DNA of 64,000 nucleotides from Allomesorhizobium camelthorni (lineage in GTDB: Bacteria; Pseudomonadota; Alphaproteobacteria; Rhizobiales; Rhizobiaceae), in the NCBI RefSeq assembly GCF_011045125.1, contig NZ_JAAKZF010000019.1, positions 18,828-82,827 of the forward strand, in the 5' to 3' direction. Below, piece after piece: positions 10,293-18,094 of the stretch. The translations under genes were made by a program, and so were the position numbers. The notes below the pieces were generated by a model. It did not search any database. It worked only from the letters and a program-made list of their open reading frames with translations, and was not told where the DNA came from. Position 1 is the first letter of the stretch. Each line of letters starts with the position of its first letter.

Positions 10293-10667
10293 TCATCTTT
10301 CGCCATCCATCAGGCCCAAGGCGCGCAGTATCTCCTCAATGCAGCCGTCGAATGAGTCAGAGAGGTCGCCCGTCGTGAATCTCAGGACGCTATAGCCCTT
10401 TGTCGCCAGCCAAGCGTCGCGACGTGTATCTCGAACCATCCGGTCGGGCAGAAAATGGTGCTCACCATCGACTTCGATCACCAGCGCCTTGGAGTGGATC
10501 ACGAAGTCGACAACATAAGGTCCAATGGGCGTCTGTTTGCGCGCGTGCAATCCGTAGAGGCGGCGGAATTCCTTGAGCTCGGACCAGAGCTTCCGCTCGC
10601 CATCCGTCATGTTGCGGCGCAGCTTGCGGGCTCTGGAGATGGCGGCAGGGGTGACTGACGTTGGCAT
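10293..10667 (-). CDS. DUF559 domain protein (Vsr-like endonuclease fold)
   Basis: 124 residues. The sequence shows the DUF559 pattern: an N-terminal ARKLRRNMTDGERKLW helix, then GLHARKQTPIGPYVVDF and LVIEVDGEHH, where the Asp and Glu are the likely PD-(D/E)xK-type metal ligands, then RDAWLATKGYSVLRF. The fold is that of very-short-patch-repair endonucleases; the biological role of stand-alone DUF559 proteins is not established. It sits inside the polyamine transporter operon, between ATPase and permease, and is flanked on both sides by family B repeats, which suggests that gene and repeats arrived or moved together. It has no evident role in transport. Confidence 0.85.
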   Translation of the reverse strand: MPTSVTPAAISRARKLRRNMTDGERKLWSELKEFRRLYGLHARKQTPIGPYVVDFVIHSKALVIEVDGEHHFLPDRMVRDTRRDAWLATKGYSVLRFTTGDLSDSFDGCIEEILRALGLMDGER

Positions 10668-10986
10668 GGCAACTAGGCCTTTGCGGTCGAAACGAGATGA
10701 TTTCTGGCGAAAGTACCCCCACCCCTAACCCCTCCCCTCAAGGGGGAGGGGGATTCCGCGGCGGCGCTAGCCAACCCCAACCTTCGGCGATTTCGATTGG
10801 AAGTACCCCCACCCCTAGCCCCTCCCCTCAAGGGGGAGGGGGATTCTGCGGCGGCGCTATCGGACCCCAACCTTCGGCGGTTTCGGGCGAGACGGCGGCG
10901 ACCTTGTTCCCCTCCCCCTTGAGGGGAGGGGTTAGGGGTGGGGGTACTTTCCGCCCCGCTGTGCATGATGTGCATAGCCTCGGCGA
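10668..10986. repeat. Gene-free 319-base spacer with family B repeats, copies 2 and 3
   Basis: A truncated copy at about 10714-10802 is followed at once by a full 143-base copy at 10804-10946, both opening with TACCCCCACCCCTA. The stretch CCTTCGGCG-TTTCG occurs several times as the spacer between units, including next to copy 1. The spacer separates the ATPase gene from the DUF559 gene; nothing else is seen in it. Confidence 0.88.
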
Positions 10987-11997
10987 TCATTGCGGGCCTT
11001 CCATCAGATGCAGGTCGGACGGCAGCCAGTGCAGCGATACGGTGGCGCCGTCGTCCGGCAGCGGTTGGCCGGCGGGCGTGACGATTTGGAGGCGCAGCCC
11101 GTCGGCCTCGACGGTGACGCGGTTGGTGGCGCCGAGAAAGCTGCGCGACACAACGGAGCCGCAGACCCCCTGCCCGGCTTCGCCGTTGCCGATGCGGATC
11201 TTTTCCGGCCGAAGGCTTGCCCAACGCGGCTGGCAGCCATGCAGCTTGACGAAATCGGGCGGCAGCACGTTGGAGGAGCCGACGAAATCGGCGACGAAGC
11301 GGGAGCGCGGCCGCTCATAGATTTCCTGCGGCGTGCCGATCTGCCTGATGCGGCCCTCGTGGAAAACGGCGACGCGGTCGGCCATGGACAGCGCCTCGCC
11401 CTGGTCGTGGGTGACGAAGACGAAGGTAATGCCCAGCGTCTTCTGCAACGCCTTCAGCTCTTCCTGCATGTTTTCGCGCAGCTTCAGATCGAGCGCGCCG
11501 AGCGGTTCGTCGAGCAGCAGCACCTTGGGCTTGTTGACCAGCGCACGGGCGAGCGCGACGCGCTGGCGCTGGCCGCCCGAAAGCTGGCCCGGGCGGCGGG
11601 CGCCATAGCCGGGAAGCTGCACCAGCCGCAGCGCCTCCTCGGCGGCCGACGCCCGCTCGGCCTTGCCGACGCCGCGGACCATCAGCCCATAGGCGACATT
11701 GTCCAGCACGTTCAGATGCGGAAACAGCGCGTAGTCCTGGAACACGGTGTTGACGTTGCGGCGATAGGGCGGGACGCCCTCGGCGCGCTCGCCGAAGATC
11801 TCGATGCTTCCGGCGGTCGGCTGCTCGAAGCCGGCGATGAGGCGAAGGCAGGTGGTCTTGCCCGAGCCGGACGGCCCCAGCATGGCAAAGAACTCGCCGG
11901 GCCTGATGTCGAGGTCGACCGCATCGACGGCCTTCACTGTGCCGAAGTGGCGGGAGACTTGTCGGAAGGAGACGGCGGTGGTCATTGGTGATGCCAT
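10987..11997 (-). CDS. Polyamine-type ABC transporter ATP-binding protein (PotA family)
   Basis: 336 residues. Cytoplasmic ATPase of the importer. Walker A GPSGSGKTT, Q-loop TVFQDYALFPHL, signature LSGGQRQR, Walker B VLLLDEPLGALD and the H-loop VTHDQ are all intact; the C-terminal third is the TOBE-type regulatory domain. Two in-frame ATGs compete: 11997 (chosen) and 11985, which would start MTTAVSF and give 332 residues; neither has a strong ribosome binding site. The frame runs open further upstream into the repeat and the 3' part of the binding-protein gene, but that part is not coding. Confidence 0.92.
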   Translation of the reverse strand: MASPMTTAVSFRQVSRHFGTVKAVDAVDLDIRPGEFFAMLGPSGSGKTTCLRLIAGFEQPTAGSIEIFGERAEGVPPYRRNVNTVFQDYALFPHLNVLDNVAYGLMVRGVGKAERASAAEEALRLVQLPGYGARRPGQLSGGQRQRVALARALVNKPKVLLLDEPLGALDLKLRENMQEELKALQKTLGITFVFVTHDQGEALSMADRVAVFHEGRIRQIGTPQEIYERPRSRFVADFVGSSNVLPPDFVKLHGCQPRWASLRPEKIRIGNGEAGQGVCGSVVSRSFLGATNRVTVEADGLRLQIVTPAGQPLPDDGATVSLHWLPSDLHLMEGPQ

Positions 11998-12028
11998 CAG
12001 AGGGTGGATTCCGTTTCGATGCCGGCGC

Positions 12029-12169
12029 TGCCCTTCATCCGCCTGCCGGCACCTTCTCCCCGTATCCTTCGACAAGCTCAGGACGGGGAGAAGGGAGGCT
12101 GGCCGCAACGCTGGCGACCCCCTCTCCCCGTCACTATACGGGGAGAGGGTAAGGGTGAGGGGCGGCGCG
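12029..12169. repeat. Intergenic palindromic repeat, family C, copy 1
   Basis: Composite of CTTCTCCCCGT / ACGGGGAGAAG and CTCTCCCCGT / ACGGGGAGAG arms, with TCGACAAGCTCAGGA in the first loop and CACTATA in the second. It fills the junction between the binding-protein gene and the ATPase gene. A longer relative lies at 26995-27200. Confidence 0.85.
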
Positions 12170-12194
12170 ATGCTGTGTGGACAGGCTACCCTGC

Positions 12195-13352
12195 TCACCG
12201 CCCCCCGATGACGCCGATGTAGTCCGACACCCAGCGGTAGTAGGGCACGCACTGGTCGCTCTGGGTGGCGCATTTCGCGGTCGGCGTCGTCCAGAACTTG
12301 ACCTGCTCGAAATTGTCGAGGCCGTTGGTGGTGCAGCCTTCGGCCGTCTGCATGCCGCGCCCATCCGTGCAGGCGGCCGGAACCGACGGATTGGCGCCGA
12401 ACCAGACCGAGAGGTCGCTCTGCAGGTTGGACGACAGCGAATGCTCCATCCACATGTAGGAGCAGTTGGGATTGGCGGCGTCGACATGCATCATGGTGGT
12501 GTCGGCCCAGCCAGTGACCCCTTCCTCCGGGAACACCGAAGCAACCGGCTGCTTGTCTGCCTTGAGCAGATTGACCTGGAACGGCCACGAGCCGGAGGCG
12601 ACGACGCCTTCGTTCTTGAAGTCGTCGATCTGGATGAAGGCGTCATGCCAGTAGCGGCCGACGAGCGTGCGCTGGGTGCGCAGGAGGTCGAGGGCGGCCT
12701 TGTATTGTTCCTCGTTCAACTCGTAGGGGCTCTTGATGCCGAGCTCCGGCTTGTGCGTCATCAAATAGAGCGCCGCGTCGGCTACGTGGATCGGACCGTC
12801 ATAGGCCTGGACGCGGCCCTTGTTGGACTTGCCGTCGGGAAGGTTCGTCTCCTCGAACACCACGTTCCAGCTCTTGGGCGCTTCCTTGAAGACGTTGGTG
12901 TTGTACATCAGAACGTTCGGCCCCCACATGTAGGGCACGCCGTAATGGACGCCGTCGACCGTGTGCCAGGGCGCGTCCTTGAGGCGGTCGTCGATCGTTC
13001 CCCAGCTCTTGATCAGGTCGATGTTGATCGGCTGCACGCGCTTGCCGGCGATCAGCCGCAGCGAGGCGTCGCCCGAGGCGGTGACGAGGTCGAAGCCGCC
13101 CTCGTTCATCAGCGCGACCATTTCGTCGGAGGTGTTGGCGGTCTTGACGTTGACCTTGCAGCCCGTCGCCTCTTCAAACTTGGTCACCCAGTCGAAATTC
13201 TTGTCGGTCTCGCCGCGCTCGATATAGCCGGCCCAGGCGACGATGTTGACCTGGCCCTCGCCTTCGCCGATCTCCTTGACCTGGGCGATTGCCTGGCCGG
13301 AGAAGCTCAATGCGACAGTCAGCGCGGTGCAGGATTTCAGGAACGATTTCAT
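12195..13352 (-). CDS. Polyamine-type ABC transporter substrate-binding protein (PotD/PotF family)
   Basis: 385 residues, secreted to the periplasm by a Sec signal peptide (MKSFLKSCTALTVALSFSG, cleavage near QAIAQ). The mature start VNIVAWAGYIERG is the family's conserved first strand, and FEEATGCKV, DLVTASGDAS and YGVPYMWGPNVLMYN are typical of family 1 polyamine binders. The C-terminal part has six Cys residues, more than usual, which could form disulfides. GGGAGA precedes the ATG. It opens the transporter operon; a LysR-type palindrome lies about 110 bases upstream. Confidence 0.92.
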   Translation of the reverse strand: MKSFLKSCTALTVALSFSGQAIAQVKEIGEGEGQVNIVAWAGYIERGETDKNFDWVTKFEEATGCKVNVKTANTSDEMVALMNEGGFDLVTASGDASLRLIAGKRVQPINIDLIKSWGTIDDRLKDAPWHTVDGVHYGVPYMWGPNVLMYNTNVFKEAPKSWNVVFEETNLPDGKSNKGRVQAYDGPIHVADAALYLMTHKPELGIKSPYELNEEQYKAALDLLRTQRTLVGRYWHDAFIQIDDFKNEGVVASGSWPFQVNLLKADKQPVASVFPEEGVTGWADTTMMHVDAANPNCSYMWMEHSLSSNLQSDLSVWFGANPSVPAACTDGRGMQTAEGCTTNGLDNFEQVKFWTTPTAKCATQSDQCVPYYRWVSDYIGVIGGR

Positions 13353-13459
13353 GACGATTCTCCCATTGGCGGGGCCGCTCTCTGGAGGCGGCGTTATCCC
13401 GGCAAATGCAAGGTGACCCGAATATCGCGCATTCGCAAATTCATTTGTCAGAACGCCGA

Positions 13460-13476
13460 TATCGGTTTTTCCGATA
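13460..13476. promoter_or_regulatory. Candidate LysR-type operator upstream of the polyamine binding-protein gene
   Basis: Perfect dyad TATCGG-TTTTT-CCGATA, which contains the T-N11-A core of LysR-family binding boxes. It lies 108 bases upstream of the binding-protein ATG and just after the lysR gene, so the adjacent LysR protein is the obvious candidate to bind it. The ligand could be a polyamine or a breakdown product. Confidence 0.6.
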
Positions 13477-13491
13477 GGTATGGAAGGCTCA

Positions 13492-13570
13492 GGGGACAGT
13501 TTACTTTCTTTCCGCAAAGAGGCCGAAGCACCTCCAGCACAATGCGAGCGGAAAAAAGTAAACTGTCCCC
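13492..13570. repeat. REP/MITE-like inverted repeat between lysR and the binding-protein gene
   Basis: Left arm 13492-13515 and right arm 13548-13570 are complementary over 23 bases with one extra base on the left (GGGGACAGTTTACTTT and complement at the tips), around a 32-base loop. It starts 5 bases after the lysR stop. No T-run follows on the lysR strand, so a simple terminator is less likely than a REP-like element, although it may still block read-through. Confidence 0.75.
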
Positions 13571-13575
13571 GGGAG

Positions 13576-14487
13576 CTACGGTCGCTGGCGGACGGAGCGC
13601 TGGCCCTGCGCCATGCCGATGAAGTCGCGGGCCGATTGCGGCAGGCTGGAGCCGCGCCGCCAGACCATGCCGACCTGCACCACCGGCAGCGCGCCGGAGA
13701 TGTCGCGGGATTCGATGCGGTCGCCTTCCAGCGACCACGGCCGGTAGACGAGGTCCGGCAGGAGCGCCACGCCGGCGCCGGTGGCGACGAGGCTGCGCAC
13801 CGCCTCGACCGAGCGGGTGCGGAAGGCGACATGCGGGCGCGCGCCGAGCGCCACCAGAAGCTTGCCGGTGTTCTCCTCGATCTCGTCGACGGTCAGCATG
13901 ATCAGAGGCTCGGCGGCGATGTCGTTGACGCCGATGATGTCGGCGCCGGCGAGGTGGTGGCCGAGCGGCAGCCACAGCCGGTAGGGCGAGACTTCGAGGA
14001 TTTCGGCCTGCAGCGCCATGCGGTCGCGCAGGTTGGAGATGACCATGACGGCGACGTCGAGCTCGCCGCCGACCAGCAGATGCTCGAGATAGTCGCCATT
14101 GTCCTCGATGGCGGTGACCTCGACGCCGGGAAAGGCGCGGCGGTAGCGGGCGAGAAGGTCGGAAAGCACATAGCCGGCGACCAGCGAGGTGACGCCGAGA
14201 TGCAGCCGGCCGCTCGTCCGCTCCTGCTCATGCGAGAAGGTGCGGCGCGCATCCGAAACGTCGGCCAGGATCTTTGTGGCGTGGCGCAGGAACTGATGGC
14301 CCTTGTGGGTGATGTTGAGCCCGCGCGGATGGCGCTCGAAGAGTTCGACGCCGAGATCGCTTTCGAGCTCCTTGATCGCTTCGGTGACCGAGGACTGCGA
14401 GATCGACAGGTTCTGCGCGGCGCGCGAAACCGTGCCCTGCTCGGCCACGGCGACGAAGAACTGCAGCTGCCTGATGGTGAACGCCAT
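13576..14487 (-). CDS. LysR-family transcriptional regulator
   Basis: 303 residues. N-terminal winged helix-turn-helix (MAFTIRQLQFFVAVAEQGTV, then AAQNLSISQSSVTEAIKELE, with GVELFERHPRG in the wing), then the effector-binding domain with SGRLHLGVTSLVAGYVL as its first strand. The ATG at 14487 matches the family N terminus; the frame is open upstream without other coding signs. It lies upstream of, and on the same strand as, the polyamine transporter operon, and a good LysR box sits between them, so it probably controls that operon. It is divergent from the Rrf2 gene. Confidence 0.92.
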   Translation of the reverse strand: MAFTIRQLQFFVAVAEQGTVSRAAQNLSISQSSVTEAIKELESDLGVELFERHPRGLNITHKGHQFLRHATKILADVSDARRTFSHEQERTSGRLHLGVTSLVAGYVLSDLLARYRRAFPGVEVTAIEDNGDYLEHLLVGGELDVAVMVISNLRDRMALQAEILEVSPYRLWLPLGHHLAGADIIGVNDIAAEPLIMLTVDEIEENTGKLLVALGARPHVAFRTRSVEAVRSLVATGAGVALLPDLVYRPWSLEGDRIESRDISGALPVVQVGMVWRRGSSLPQSARDFIGMAQGQRSVRQRP

Positions 14488-14530
14488 GGCGCAAATAGAC
14501 ACGCTGGCGCGGGTGTTGGGAAGTGGCGGC

Positions 14531-14565
14531 TTGACGGCTGGAAGATTCGTAACTAATTTAGTTAC
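14531..14565 (+). promoter_or_regulatory. Promoter with embedded operator for the rrf2 gene, probable leaderless transcript
   Basis: TTGACG (14531-14536) and TAATTT (14554-14559) are separated by exactly 17 bases. The -10 box lies inside a perfect dyad, GTAACTAA-T-TTAGTTAC (14549-14565). The ATG of the Rrf2 gene begins at 14566, about 7 bases after the -10 box and at the predicted transcription start, with no Shine-Dalgarno sequence. A regulator bound to the dyad would cover the -10 box and start site, fitting autorepression by Rrf2. Confidence 0.7.
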
Positions 14566-15015
14566 ATGAAACGAAACAGCCGATTTTCCTCCGCCTTGCA
14601 CATGCTCGTCCACATGGCCGAAGCGGGCGGGCGGGCGCTGACCTCGGAGGAGCTCTCGTCCTTCATCCACACCAATCCGGTGGTCGTCAGGCGCAGCATA
14701 GCGGGCCTGCGCGAAGCGGGCGTCGTCGCCTCCTCGCGCGGGCATGGCGGCGGCTGGCAGCTCGGCCGCGCGCCGGAGCGGATTACGCTGGCCGAGATCA
14801 GCTCGGCCCTCGGCGAGACGCTGCTGCCGTTCAGCACCGAGCCGGAAAGCCCCGGCTGCCTGGTCGAGCAGGCGGTGATCGCGGCGCTGGAGGGTTTTCG
14901 CACTGAGGCCGAACGGCTGCTCGCCGAGAAGCTCGGCCGCATCACGCTTGCCGACCTGGCGGCCGATTTTCGCCGCCGCTATGACGAAATAGGAGTGACC
15001 AGCCATGCAGTATGA
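14566..15015 (+). CDS. Rrf2-family transcriptional regulator
   Basis: 149 residues. Winged helix-turn-helix of the Rrf2 family: RFSSALHMLVHMAEAGGRAL, then TSEELSSFIHTNPVVVRRS and the wing RGHGGGWQLGRAPERITLAEI. Only one Cys (CLVEQAV) sits in the region where IscR- and NsrR-type members hold three, so an Fe-S cluster is unlikely; redox sensing through a single thiol is possible. Its 3' end overlaps the flavoprotein gene by 11 bases, so the two are co-translated. The start codon abuts the operator palindrome. Confidence 0.93.
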   Translation: MKRNSRFSSALHMLVHMAEAGGRALTSEELSSFIHTNPVVVRRSIAGLREAGVVASSRGHGGGWQLGRAPERITLAEISSALGETLLPFSTEPESPGCLVEQAVIAALEGFRTEAERLLAEKLGRITLADLAADFRRRYDEIGVTSHAV

Positions 15016-15907
15016 TTTGATCGTGGTGGGCGGCAGCTTCGCCGGCCTCTCCGCCGCAACGCAGGTCGCAAGGGCGCGCCGGCGGGTGCTGGTGATCGAC
15101 GGCGGACAGCCGCGCAACCGCTTCGCGGCGCACTCGCACGGATTCCTGGGGCAGGACGGCCGCACGCCGGCGGACATTCTCGGCGATGCGAGGAAGCAGC
15201 TGCTCGCCTATCCGACAGCGATAATCGTCGATGCGTATGCGGCGAAGGCCGAGGCGGCGGGCGACGGTTTCGCCGTCGCACTGGAGGACGGCAAGACGTT
15301 CGAAGGGGCTCGGCTGCTGCTCGCGACCGGCGTCCGCGACACGCTGCCGGACATTCCCGGCCTGCAGGAGCAATGGGGCAAGACCGTGCTGCACTGCCCC
15401 TACTGCCATGGCTACGAGGCTGCGGGCGGGCCGCTCGGCGTGCTGGCTGTCGGCGCGATATCGATGCACCAGGCGCTGCTCATTCCCGATTGGGGCGACG
15501 TCACGCTGTTCACCAACGCCGCCTTCGAACCGGATGCGGAGCAGATGCGGGCGCTCGATGGACGAGGCGTTAAACTGGAGCCGGCGCGCATCGCTGCCTG
15601 CGAGGCCGTTGGCGCGGACGGACTGGTGGTGCGCCTCGAGGACGGGCGCGCGGTCCGGGTCAAGGCGCTGTTCACAGCGCCGCGCACCAGCATGGCGAGC
15701 CCGCTCGCCGAACAACTGGGCTGCGCCTTCGCGGAGGGCGGGCTTGGCCCGATCGTCAAAGTCGACGAGCTGCAGCAGACGAGCGTTCCGGGCGTCTATG
15801 CGGCGGGCGACGCCGCCCGCTCCATGACCAATATCGCGTTTGCGGTGGCGGACGGCGCGTTTGCCGGCGTGGCGGCACACCGGTCGCTGATTTGGGACAG
15901 CTTTTAG
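15005..15907 (+). CDS. Thioredoxin-reductase-like NAD(P)/FAD-dependent oxidoreductase
   Basis: 300 residues. FAD-binding site IVVGGSFAGLSAA at the N terminus and the C-terminal FAD motif GVYAAGDAA are clear. The redox-active pair is Cys131-Pro-Tyr-Cys134 in HCPYCHGYE, placed as in thioredoxin reductases. The central dinucleotide-binding segment reads GVLAVGAISMHQALLIPDWG, where classical enzymes have GGGDSA; the NADPH fingerprint is thus degenerate, as in other Rrf2-linked members I recall, and the electron donor is uncertain. It overlaps the Rrf2 gene and ends in a stop codon that overlaps the convergent DeoR stop. Confidence 0.88.
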   Translation: MQYDLIVVGGSFAGLSAATQVARARRRVLVIDGGQPRNRFAAHSHGFLGQDGRTPADILGDARKQLLAYPTAIIVDAYAAKAEAAGDGFAVALEDGKTFEGARLLLATGVRDTLPDIPGLQEQWGKTVLHCPYCHGYEAAGGPLGVLAVGAISMHQALLIPDWGDVTLFTNAAFEPDAEQMRALDGRGVKLEPARIAACEAVGADGLVVRLEDGRAVRVKALFTAPRTSMASPLAEQLGCAFAEGGLGPIVKVDELQQTSVPGVYAAGDAARSMTNIAFAVADGAFAGVAAHRSLIWDSF

Positions 15908-16686
15908 CCCGCCGCCGCTTGCTGGCCGCCGGCGATGGTGAGCCTGGCGCCGGCTTCGCCGATGGCGGCGGCGATGTCGCGCGGGGGCATTCGGTCGGTG
16001 ACCAGTTCGTGGAAGCCCGAGAATGAGCAGACCTTGACCAGCCCCTGGCGGCCGAACTTGCTGCGGTCGGTCGCCACCAGCGCGCGCATGCCACGCGAGA
16101 CCACCATGCGCGCGAACTCCGCCTCGTCCAGATCGTAGTCCATGATGCCGGTGGAGGCGTCGACGGCGGCCGCCGTGATGACCGCGTGGTTGACGCTGAA
16201 GCGGCTGACGAATTCGATGGCCGAGGCGCCGAAGGCGGCGCCGGAATCGCTGCGCAGCTCGCCGCCGGCCATATAGACCTTGTTGCCGTTGACGGTGGCC
16301 AGGGTGCGGGCGATGTCGGACGAGTTGGTGATCACGGTCAGCCGCCGGTGACCGAGCAGTTCGCGGGCGAGGAAACTGGTCGTAGTACCGGTGTCGAGCA
16401 TGACGGATTCGCCGTCGCGGATGGTGGCGGCAATATGTTTGGCGATGGCGCGCTTGGCGTCGGCGTTCTCGCGCATGCGGCGCTCGAACGGCGCTTCGCC
16501 GGCAAGCGATGGCAAGCCGATCGCGCCGTGCATCTTCAGCACCGAACCGTCACTGGTGAGCGGCTTGACGTCGCGGCGCACCGTCTCCAGCGAGACGTCG
16601 AGCCTTGCGGCGAGATCGGCAATGCTGATGGTGCCCTCCTCGCGCACGAGCCGCAGAATTTCGCCATGCCGTTTCGAATGGTTCAT
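15904..16686 (-). CDS. DeoR-family transcriptional regulator
   Basis: 260 residues. N-terminal helix-turn-helix (RHGEILRLVREEGTISIADL, then LDVSLETVRRDV and LKMHGAIGLP) and a C-terminal DeoR sensor domain of the ribose-5-phosphate-isomerase-like fold (MLDTGTTTSFLARELLG, TVITNSSDIA, GGELRSDSGAAFG). Such regulators usually sense phosphorylated sugars. ATG 16686 (MNHSKRHGE) is preferred over an in-frame TTG at 16719 because it matches the family N terminus. It is divergent from the phosphotransferase/FAD-oxidoreductase pair across a 517-base spacer, so it may control that pair. Confidence 0.9.
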   Translation of the reverse strand: MNHSKRHGEILRLVREEGTISIADLAARLDVSLETVRRDVKPLTSDGSVLKMHGAIGLPSLAGEAPFERRMRENADAKRAIAKHIAATIRDGESVMLDTGTTTSFLARELLGHRRLTVITNSSDIARTLATVNGNKVYMAGGELRSDSGAAFGASAIEFVSRFSVNHAVITAAAVDASTGIMDYDLDEAEFARMVVSRGMRALVATDRSKFGRQGLVKVCSFSGFHELVTDRMPPRDIAAAIGEAGARLTIAGGQQAAAG

Positions 16687-17203
16687 TACTTCGGGATCCT
16701 GCCGGAATATCGCAATCAATGACCGGTTCTAGGGAAGCCGGGCATTCAATGCAAACAAGGGCTGAACAAAGCGGTCAAAAAGACAGGAATAACCACAGCA
16801 TAACGTTGACAAGCGGCAACCGGGTGCAGAGATTGCCGCGCGTGACCGATCTTGCACACAGACTTACCCCGACCCCTAACCTTTCCCTACAAGGGCAGGG
16901 CTATTGCATGTGGGTGCAGTACGGCGCTGGCGACCCCTCCCCCTTGAGGGGAGGGATAGAGGGTGGGGGTAGAAACCACGCCGATCGCCTCCGAACTACC
17001 CTCATTTTTGCGTCAAATCGGATAAGAAAGCTGTCGTCATACCCCCACCCTCTATCCCTCCCCTCAAGGGGGAGGGGGTCGCCAGCGCCTCATTCCAATT
17101 ATATGCGATTGCCCTGCCCTCAAGGGGGAGGCAGACTTTGCGGCAGCGCTCTCCTGCGCCAATCTTCGACGGTTTTCGCGACGCGAGCCGGGCGGAGCTT
17201 CGC
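16687..17203. repeat. Gene-free 517-base divergent spacer with two family B repeats, copies 4 and 5
   Basis: Copy 4 (16865-16971) and copy 5 (17040-17152) both show TACCCCCACC-type ends and CCTCAAGGGGGAGG / CCTCCCCCTTGAGGG arms; copy 4 is diverged in its left arm. The part before 16860 is less GC-rich and must hold the promoters of the DeoR gene and possibly of the phosphotransferase gene; TTGACA-like sequence occurs at about 16806. No gene is supported. Confidence 0.8.
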
Positions 17204-18094
17204 GTGACAACCTCCGAAGACCGCATCCGTGCGCTGCCCCTGTGGAAAGGCGGCGTCGCGATCGAGCCGCTGCGCGGCGGCATCAGCAATGAGAGCTATC
17301 TGGTGACCGACGGCGTGGGCCGGCATGTCGTGCGTTTCGGCAGAGATTTTCCGTTCCACCACGTTTCGCGCGAGCGCGAGATCATGACCGCGCGCGCCGC
17401 CCACGCCGCCGGCTTCGCGCCCGAGGTGCAATATGCCGAGCCGGGCGTCATGGTGACCGCGTTTCTTGGCGCGAAGACCTATGGCGCGGAGGACGTGCGG
17501 GCAAACCGTGAGCGAATAGCGCTGCTGCTCAGGCGTTTCCACACCGAGATGCCGCGGCACATCTCGGGCGCGGGATTCATGTTCTGGGTCTTCCACGTCA
17601 TCCGCGACTATGCCCGAACGCTGGAGGCCGGCGGCAGCCGCATGGCGGCCGAACTCCCCGGCTATCTGGCGCTCGCCGAGGAACTGGAGCAGGCGCAGAC
17701 GGCGCTGCCGGTGATCTTCGGCCATAACGACCTGCTGCCCGCCAACATACTCGACGACGGCTCGCGGCTCTGGCTGATCGACTTCGAATATGCCGGCTTC
17801 TCCACCGCCATGTTCGACCTCGCCGGCGCGGCCTCGAACGCGGGCATGACGGAGCAGGAATCGCAAGAATTCCTGGCCGCCTATTTCGGCAGCAAGCCCT
17901 CGATCGAACTGCTGCGCTCCCATGCGGCGATGCAGTGCGCCTCGCTGCTGCGCGAGGCGATGTGGAGCATGGTCTCTGAACTGCACCTGACCGCGCCCGG
18001 CGTAGACTATGTCGCCTATACGCAAGACAACCTGACGCGCCTCACTGAGGCGCTCGAACGCTACCGCCTCGCATACGGAAAATCCCGAGCATGA
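17204..18094 (+). CDS. Choline-kinase/aminoglycoside-phosphotransferase family protein
   Basis: 296 residues from a GTG start with GGCGGAG upstream; earlier in-frame codons run into a palindromic repeat. The kinase-like fold is seen in RGGISNESYLV (nucleotide loop), the Brenner motif FGHNDLLPANIL with catalytic Asp and Asn, and the metal-binding LIDFEYAG. This pattern fits choline/ethanolamine-type or small-metabolite kinases. The stop overlaps the start of the next gene (ATGA), so it works with the dimethylglycine-dehydrogenase-like enzyme; a choline-related or N-methyl amine substrate is plausible but not proven. Confidence 0.85.
   Translation: MTTSEDRIRALPLWKGGVAIEPLRGGISNESYLVTDGVGRHVVRFGRDFPFHHVSREREIMTARAAHAAGFAPEVQYAEPGVMVTAFLGAKTYGAEDVRANRERIALLLRRFHTEMPRHISGAGFMFWVFHVIRDYARTLEAGGSRMAAELPGYLALAEELEQAQTALPVIFGHNDLLPANILDDGSRLWLIDFEYAGFSTAMFDLAGAASNAGMTEQESQEFLAAYFGSKPSIELLRSHAAMQCASLLREAMWSMVSELHLTAPGVDYVAYTQDNLTRLTEALERYRLAYGKSRA

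Noticed and set aside
10714..10946. Insertion sequence with terminal inverted repeats
   Set aside because: The inverted arms enclose too little DNA for a transposase and no transposase-like protein is encoded; the copies match the other family B repeats.
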